In this document: positions 57,685 to 64,000 of the stretch, one piece after another
Position numbering within the stretch: the first letter of the stretch is position 1
Layout: every line of letters starts with the position of its first letter
Assembly: GCA_028752905.1 (NCBI GenBank)
Contig: JAQNBH010000004.1
Location: 33,487,189 to 33,551,188 of the forward strand
Direction of reading: 5' to 3'
DNA length: 64,000 nucleotides
Source of the DNA: Cladorhizidae sp. MBARI D1340-BT2
Lineage: Eukaryota; Porifera; Demospongiae; Poecilosclerida; Cladorhizidae
Translations under genes and position numbers: made by a program
The notes under the pieces: model-generated
The model's input: only the letters and a program-made list of their open reading frames with translations
The model's database searches: none
Told to the model about the DNA's origin: nothing

Positions 57685-58915
57685 TAAGGAAGCAAGATGA
57701 CTAAAGAGTTTGGAGATTTTGGAATGGCCGAGTTGGTGAAAATGTTGATTGAGGATCAGCAACAATGAGATAAGGAAGAGGCAACAAGAGTAAGAGAATG
57801 GAGAGAAGAATAGCAGAGTTGAGAAACAGAACAAGAAGAAGAGCAGCTGAAGATGGTTGATAAAGGACTGGAAGAGTTTGCCAATGCTTACATTGACATC
57901 TTCAATTGTACATGGGAGGAACACCTTGAGCACCTGCATAAGTGTTTGGAGAAGATCTGAAATGCAGGTCTCACAGCAATTTCGTGTGTCAGAATGTCTC
58001 TATCTAGGCTATGTGTTTGGAAGTGGTAAAGTACGCTGTTGGTTTTTGATCCCTGGGTAACCTTATCTTACCATCTACGTACTTCAGCCAAAGCCAGAAG
58101 TTAGGTCGACTTAAAGATAATTTAATCAGCAGTGCCTACAACACAACATAACTAAGCCTAACTAAACAAAAAGTGAGATCAACTTAATAAACTGCTGCCA
58201 GAAATCCTTTAAGTAGATTAGTCCGGCAGAGGTTTTGCAATGACAAAATAAGGGCAGGATCATGCAACAAACAACCAATGATTATATCCAATAAAACAAC
58301 TACAAGTAAGATGTAACTAGAGCGGCCTTCCATATTAACATGTGTGCATCATTATCTGTTCAGTTAATCAGCATTGATAGATGCTAATTCTGTTAGGCTG
58401 GATGGCCTAACATACACCCTGAAGATGTGCAGATTAGTGTCATCAAAGAATTCAAGATAACTATAACAAACAAGGAGGTCAGGTCAATTTTAGGACTTTC
58501 TGGATATTATCGATAATTCATCCCTGATTATTCTACTATGGTTCCCCCATAAATGGATCTGATATGAACGAACAAGCTAACCAAAGTGACATGGACTCGT
58601 AAATGTAATATTGCTTTAAATAAACTGAAGAAAACTGTGCTTGATGCCAGTTATGAAGAGTCCGGACTTTGAAAAGGAAAAAGGAATTAATTGTTCAAAT
58701 TGATGCTACAGAAAGGGGAATCGGGGCTATGCTAAGTCAAATAGATGAGAATGGAAAAAATTATCCTTATTTTAGAAGGAAGCTACTATCTCAAGAAACT
58801 TCCAATGCCACAGTCAAGAATGAATGTTTGGTGATTAAACAAGGGATTCAGAACAGTTATCCGATGAGTTGGAAATTTCCTTTCCACAAGGGCTACTAGT
58901 TTACTGTCACCTATA
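57685..58915 (+). mobile_element. Ty3/gypsy remnant, unit C
   Basis: Same remnant as in A and B: gag ATG at 57697, Glu/Arg/Gln-rich helix with TGA/TAG stops, RT end (ANAYIDIF with a small deletion in the YIDD region near 57885, EEHLEHL), a separating stretch, then VRSILGLSGYYR near 58478 and RNase H (58669-58899: LIVQIDATERGIGAMLSQID). This copy keeps the RNase H strand with the expected D-x-T/S-x-x-G-x-G-A pattern best. It is cut at the start of unit D. Confidence 0.8.
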
Positions 58916-59326
58916 CCTATACGAAACTAGCTTACTCATAACCTAGGCTGTGTGTTTGGCTGTTTTAGTTCCAGACACACACTCAGGGTATATAGCTACT
59001 CGAGTACAAAGTAGAACACCACATATGCCCAGAACATTTAAAATTCTCTAGACAAACCTTATTTGTGTGGCCATTTATGACATATAAAATTTCATTGTTT
59101 TCTTCATGACATTTCATTAACAAAGTATGTGAAATAAAATAATTATGTGAAAAATCATATTTGATGATGTCATAATAAAATAACTAAACGTACTTTACTC
59201 CACCCACCTTTTCGTCATATGAATCCACTCATCATCCAACTTTAATATCAAATAGAAACTAACTGTTGGTGTATACACAGTGCTCCTACTGAAAACTGTA
59301 CAGATCATTATTGAATAGACGGGACT

Positions 59327-59490
59327 GTATGATAATCAAGCAGCCATTTATCTCATTTTTGTTTCTCTACTTGAAGATAAGGGCTGTTAATATGGCAAAT
59401 CTGCCGGGAAACTGGAGTAGCCCGGAAGTCATTAATGTGGAAGAAATCCCACCTCCGATGGTAGCAGTTGGTCCGACCCTGTCAAATATT
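59327..59490 (+). other. Insertion of about 164 bp unique to unit D
   Basis: Between GAATAGACGGGACT and AATCCAACTACTGCC, unit D carries sequence absent from A and B. It encodes an open stretch with MANLPGNWSSPEVINVEE and IPPPMVAVGPTLSNINP. It is less A/T-rich than its surroundings. No family is recognised. It may be a fragment of captured coding sequence, or ancestral sequence lost elsewhere. Confidence 0.45.
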
Positions 59491-61653
59491 AATCCAACTA
59501 CTGCCTTAGTTTTGTTGAAACTAGTGCAAGTGTTTTACATGTAGCAGCAGTAATATGAGAATGGACTTGGTTTCATCATTTACCACCCCCCATTTCAAAT
59601 CCTGCATCCTCCACTGATAGGGTATTAGAGTCGGCTATGTAAATAAAAATAATAAATAAATAAATAAATCATGGCTTGGTATGTGTGTTTAATTAAGCTG
59701 AACTGCAACAACTTTCAATCTGTACCAACTGGTGGCACATTCAACTAAAACTCACATTGTTGATTGTTATCAAGACTAACATCTGACAAGCTGGACTTTG
59801 CACTGTAGTTATTTCATTGGTCTGATTGTGTTTCATTCCTTATTTGGGTGGGGATCTAATAAAAGCTGAAGGCTATCTAGACTTGCTCACCTTGGATATA
59901 ATTCACTGTGTGTGGCTGTTTAAATTAGATTTTAAACTATAACATTACCAGTGAAGGGGTAGTTGTTTAGATCTCTGGTGGCAATGGAGCGAGATAAAGA
60001 AGAATCTGAGGAAAGATTAGCCTAACAATTAGTATATTCATTAATTGACTCTACACATCTTTACTTTATTAAATATATGTTTGAATGCAATGATAGCAGT
60101 ACAGCTAGTTTTTGTTAGCTAGTTTGAATAAACTTTCACCCAATAAAAGGGTTTATTATGAAAGTGATTTTGTTGTTCATTGGTGAGTGAAGTGCGGAGT
60201 TCACAAATCTGTAATGGTTCTCATAGTGAGACTAGCTTGGCTGTACTGCTCAAGTATGCACAGTATAATAGTTGATGGGATTATCAGAGCAGTAGAATAA
60301 GTCTGCCAGAAATTAGACAAACCATAACTCAAGACCCTGTAATAAACACCAACTACCCCTCGAAAAAATTACCTCCTACCCGTAGGCCAACATAATAACA
60401 TTTTCATTCCTGCAGAGAATTGGCTGATGGACATAATTACTGAGTTCAACAACATACTCTAGCTAATTTTCTTCTTCTTTACTTGCCCTCAATGCCTAGC
60501 ATTCATTATAGTGAATGTATCGATTGAGTGAATGCCTGGAGATTCTAAGCTAGCTGTGCATTGGAGAATGACCCTTTACCAGATAGAAGAACAAGCCAGT
60601 CAGAAATAGGACAAACAGGCAAGAACTCCCACAAGCCATCCAAAACCACCTCCCCTATACGCAATTATACTATTTTTTACTGGACCTGCAGTTGAGAATG
60701 GGCTGCACGACTGACAGGAAGATGATAGATATTCTGTTAATCAGCACCATCTAGTCCAGTCACCACTCAATGCATTACTAGTATTGATATATCAAGGGTC
60801 CTGTGAATGTTTGTCATCTACATTGGTAAATTCTTGTTTCATCAATCCCTTCTTTTTAAATAAAACATTTCTGTCCTATGTATCTGCTTTCCCCCCATAC
60901 AACTGAACATAGTGACAAACCATCCACCTCACAATTTATATGCACCAACATTATTATCCAGTGACACACTTAGTTCATGGTGGTAAAGCAAGTTATAATA
61001 ATCATCATCATAATAACAACAACAACAATAAAAATACCAGTAACCACAATAACAAATAACTGCTGCAAAGCCAGCAGTCAAAGTAAAAAGGTTTATGTGC
61101 TGCTAAACACATCCCACCTGTAGATATGTAAGATACTCAACATAATTCCTGCACAGTGATCAACAGTTTTGTGCATTAGAGTACCTGCACAGTGGTGTAT
61201 TCAGGTGGCGTTGTGTAGGTAAGCTTCTTTCTGACTGTCTAACATCATTATATCCTTTTTGTTTCAAACTAGGCCACTTTTAAAACAGCATCCAATCTAA
61301 CTTCAGGCCTAGTTTTGGTGAAGCGAGTACAAGTGTTTTCCATGCAGCAGCCTGCTCATGAGCATTGTAACGAGAATGGAATCATTTGCAACCACCATTT
61401 CAAACTCCTGTCTCTGCCATGATGCAGTATTAGAATTTGCTATGTTAAAAATAATAAATGAAATAAATCAGAGCCTGTACAAATCAGTTACGTATGTTTG
61501 AGCTCAGCTGTCTGGTTACAACAACTTTCAATCTGTAACTGCTGGTATGTTCAACTAAAACTCACATTGTTGATTAGCAACATGATGTATAGTCATTATT
61601 TGTAATACTATTAATACTTCTAACACAATAGTATTTATGTACTCTTTTCATAT
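59491..61653. other. Noncoding interior of unit D
   Basis: Aligns with 21230-23565 of A, including both internal duplications and the ATAATAACAACAACA patch near 61008. No gene. Confidence 0.55.
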
Positions 61654-63943
61654 TTAACCTTCGCACTGCCAAGAGGGGTACAGGTGTACCCCAGACATAT
61701 ATAATAATGTCCCCTGTGTGACACAAGCAAATTTAATACTATTTCTCTTTCATGTTTACGAAGTAATAAATTTTACATCTTTGATTACTGGTTATTTGGT
61801 TATTGTGGTTACACTTTGTGTAATCAATATTGATAATAGAGCAATGAATATTCATAGTAAAACCCTAAGCATCTAACTCTGCTGGTTCCTATAAAACTAG
61901 ATATATTTATTGTTCATTTGTCTTCAATCTTTTTTCAATGATGAGTGTATATTATACTGCTGAGGAGGTAGCTGTGGAGGAAGATAGTGACGAAGAAGTA
62001 TGTGATAACAGGAAGCCTTGGAGAAATGAGTGAAGAGGAAATTGATGCTGTGGAATATGAAGAGGAGGAGGAGGAAGAAGAAGAAGAGATTTGCATTGAC
62101 TCTGATGTCTCTGATGAAGATGTTGAACATGATAACTGCTGAAGTCACCTTCACTGGGAAAGATGGAACAAAATGGCATAGTACTCCACCTCACCCTGCA
62201 TCATTTCGGCAACATAATGTCATTCATGTCCATCCTGGATTGACACAGTGGGTTGCTCACTATGAAGACCAACTGGACTTTTTCTTTGCACTTCTTACAC
62301 CAACAATGATCAGGCATATCACTAACAAAAGGATTCCTGATGATATTCCAGAGGTAACAGAAAATCAAATAATTGGCTACATGGGAATTTTGCTTATCCT
62401 TGGAGTAGTTACGAAAAGGCGAAACATAGATGTTGATGAAATATGGTCTCCTAACTCCATGCACTATCAGGAATATGTAACTCTTGTTCTCACACGAAAA
62501 CAGTTTCGAACCATTACCAGATACCTCACCTTTGATGATGTGGATACACGTACAGGGCAGGACTTGAAGTTTCATAAGATGCAATACATTTTCTCCCAGT
62601 TTCAAAACAACATTCGGATTGCTTTCGAACCACACAGTCATACATGCATTGACGAGACTCTGTATGCATTTTGAGGTAAATGCCAATTCCGACAATTTAT
62701 GCACAGCAAACCAGCCAAGTATGGTATCAAGTACTTTTGCTTATGCGATGTGGAAACATCTTACCTGTCTAATGTGCAGGTTTATTTGGGAAAAGACAGA
62801 GATCAAACACAACGAAATACAAACATTGGAATGAATGTTGTGCTTGACTTGGCTAAACCAATTGAAGAAAAAAAGTCGAGGAATTACAGTGGATAACTTT
62901 TTTACCTCAATTCCCCTGCAGAAAACTTATGGGAGAAAAAGCTAACTCTAGTTGGAACAATGAAACCGAACAAACGGGCAATTCCACCCCAATTCCTAAA
63001 AAATAAAAGCCGTGAAATACATGAAAGTATGTTTTGTTTCCACAAGGAAAAAACATTGGTTTCTTATGTGCCAAAGAAAAGTAAGGCAGTGATACTGCTA
63101 TCCACAGAGCACCACAGCAAAAACATCATTTTACAGGGAGGTGGGAAGATTGAAATGAAAAACCCTGAAATTATCATGGCATATAATGCTACATAAGGAG
63201 CTGTCGATACCTTTGACAAACTTATTGTTCAGTATTCTTGTAGACGAAACAACTGCAGATGGCCTATGAATGTGTTTTTCCCCCCTTCTAATGATGCTGT
63301 TTCATACAACACATTTGTGTTGTACAGAACCAAGAACCCTAATATCATGGAGAAAAACTGCAAGCGACAACGTCGGCTACACTTGGAGGCACTAGGAGAA
63401 GAACTCTGCAGAAGAGACATTGAAGTCAGAATCCAAAAATGGGTTGATGGCAACTTTCATGGAATTTCACAAGCAATGAGGCAGCTTGCCCAAAACTTAA
63501 AGCATGGCCTTTGGAGAGTGTTGCACATCAACCAATTGTGATTCGAACTTATGGTAGATGTTTACTTGTGCTCTAGGAAAAATGACAGAAAAAGTCGCAA
63601 CCACTGTGGTCTGTGTACATGTTTTGTCTGCAAAGAACATTCTGTTAGTCATACAGTGTTTTGTGTTCCTTGCAAAGAAGGAATACAGTAAAGACTCAAT
63701 TATCAATGATGAATTTTGCATCTTCGTGATTTGATTTTCAATAATGTTAGCTATTTACTTTACTTAACTTTCCAGCTTAGACTAGACCAGTGTGTGTGTT
63801 CTGGTTCTATGTTGAAGGGATAAAAATGATAAATTATGATTTATAGGCCTCTTTGTGTTGATATTTGTAAAAGATCCACTGGGGTGCTGGTACCCCTTTG
63901 GCAGTCCGTGTTATGGAAAATCTTTAAGCAGTGCGAAGGTTAA
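61654..63943. mobile_element. piggyBac-superfamily DNA transposon with TTAA target duplication
   Basis: The element (61658-63939, 2,282 bp) is flanked by TTAA on both sides (61654-61657 and 63940-63943). Terminal inverted repeats are CCTTCGCACTGC, perfect over 12 bp. Subterminal repeats follow. On the left CAAGAGGGGTACAGGTGTAC adjoins the terminal repeat directly. On the right a similar CAAAGGGGTACCAGCACCCC (reverse complement) is set inward by about 27 bp. The related site in unit A has no insert, so it arrived after or during the duplication. The inner transposase is broken. Confidence 0.95.
61938..63691 (+). pseudogene. piggyBac transposase (DDE_Tnp_1_7 type), broken
   Basis: The ATG at 61938 starts an acidic N-terminus (TAEEVAVEEDSDEE, then a Glu run), with frame changes near 62000 and 62140. 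The transposase core follows: YMGILLILGVVTKRRNIDVD, WSPNSMHYQEYV and YLTFDDVDTR. The first catalytic Asp lies in CIDETLYAF (about 62650). Directly after it TGA at 62672-62674 stands where Arg is expected. The second Asp is in ITVDNFFTSIPL (about 62890), after a frame change. The third is in VDTFDKLIVQ (about 63203), just after a TAA at 63194-63196. The C-terminus has a Cys/His-rich finger (NHCGLCTCFVCKEHSVSH, then FCVPCKEG) ending at TAA 63689-63691. All three catalytic Asp remain, but the frame is not translatable. Confidence 0.9.
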
Positions 63944-64000
63944 CAGATGTCCAATATATAGATACCTGAAGAGCTAGCTTGCTTGAACTGACTTTCACCA
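63944..64000 (+). other. Unit D sequence after the piggyBac insertion
   Basis: CAGATGTCCAATATATAGAT resumes the unit sequence equivalent to 23577 onward in A. No gene within the remaining bases. Confidence 0.8.

Larger units (their letters stand above)
46535..58920 (+). repeat. Tandem duplication unit C (about 12.4 kb)
   Basis: Begins in mid-unit (equivalent to 35549 of B) and so lacks the leader. The order is then as in A: internal duplications, S pseudogene 48590, FReD pseudogene 51900, a hAT insertion 52675-53921, FReD receptor pseudogene 54536, gypsy remnant 57685. It ends inside the RNase H region, where the leader of unit D follows. Confidence 0.9.
58921..64000 (+). repeat. Tandem duplication unit D (partial, runs off the window)
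   Basis: Starts with the leader (CTAGCTTACTCATAACCTAG from 58926). It follows unit A order through the internal duplications up to the equivalent of about 23,640. A piggyBac element interrupts it at 61654-63943. The S gene would begin just past the window end. Confidence 0.9.

Noticed and set aside
62201..62704. Minus-strand ORF of 167 aa opposite the piggyBac transposase
   Set aside because: Antisense shadow. The plus strand carries the transposase motifs and catalytic Asp.

Overview
The window reads as nuclear DNA of an animal, most probably a demosponge. It has GT-AG spliced exons, A/T-rich intergenic DNA, many microsatellites and minisatellites, and decayed eukaryotic transposons of four classes. 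It also carries genes for type II membrane proteins with a divergent fibrinogen-related domain (FReD). The FReD motifs (YWIRSSNG, YCDMTRSCG, GGWMRVA, YVDGVS, HIWTFAAG, PPWFYKQLP, EDIAIEVI) are ones I recall as abundant in sponges. That lineage call rests on recollection, not on a search. All alignments were made by eye.

Left part (1-20,392). A CR1/L2/Jockey-type LINE lies on the minus strand (about 905-4,870), with a PHD-plus-RRM ORF1 and an ORF2 whose catalytic Asp pair is lost. A second LINE endonuclease fragment abuts its 3' end. From 5,681 to 10,039 there is a large satellite block built from a 31/32-bp repeat and a 24-bp telomere-like repeat, in a higher-order arrangement. A zinc-knuckle ORF starts at its right edge. 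From about 14 to 20.2 kb lies a multi-exon plus-strand gene for a single-pass membrane protein. Its last four exons are clear and all phase 0. A WAP/VWC-like cysteine-rich exon lies upstream and contains an in-frame TGA. Its introns carry an inverted trinucleotide repeat and a polypyrimidine tract of about 500 bp.

Right part (20,393-64,000). This is a tandem segmental duplication of units of about 12-14 kb: A 20,393-34,847; B 34,848-46,534; C 46,535-58,920; D 58,921 to beyond the window. In A-C the order is: duplicated noncoding leader, a broken short type II membrane gene ('S'), a truncated FReD pseudogene, a full-length FReD receptor gene, and a Ty3/gypsy remnant. The FReD gene is intact in A (526 aa) and B (523 aa). 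In C it has lost its promoter and start codon and has several stops and frameshifts. The intact proteins have a cytoplasmic N-terminus with tandem tyrosine (YxxPhi) repeats, one membrane helix, a helical stalk and a C-terminal FReD, which suggests lectin-like surface receptors.

The mobile elements give a relative chronology. The gypsy remnant and the FReD pseudogene occur at matching places in all units, so they predate the duplication. A hAT element (8-bp target duplication, only in C) and a piggyBac element (TTAA ends, only in D) came later. The hAT has its N-terminal coding piece inverted relative to its C-terminal piece. The most interesting content is the FReD receptor cluster with its tyrosine-repeat tails, undergoing birth-and-death turnover.
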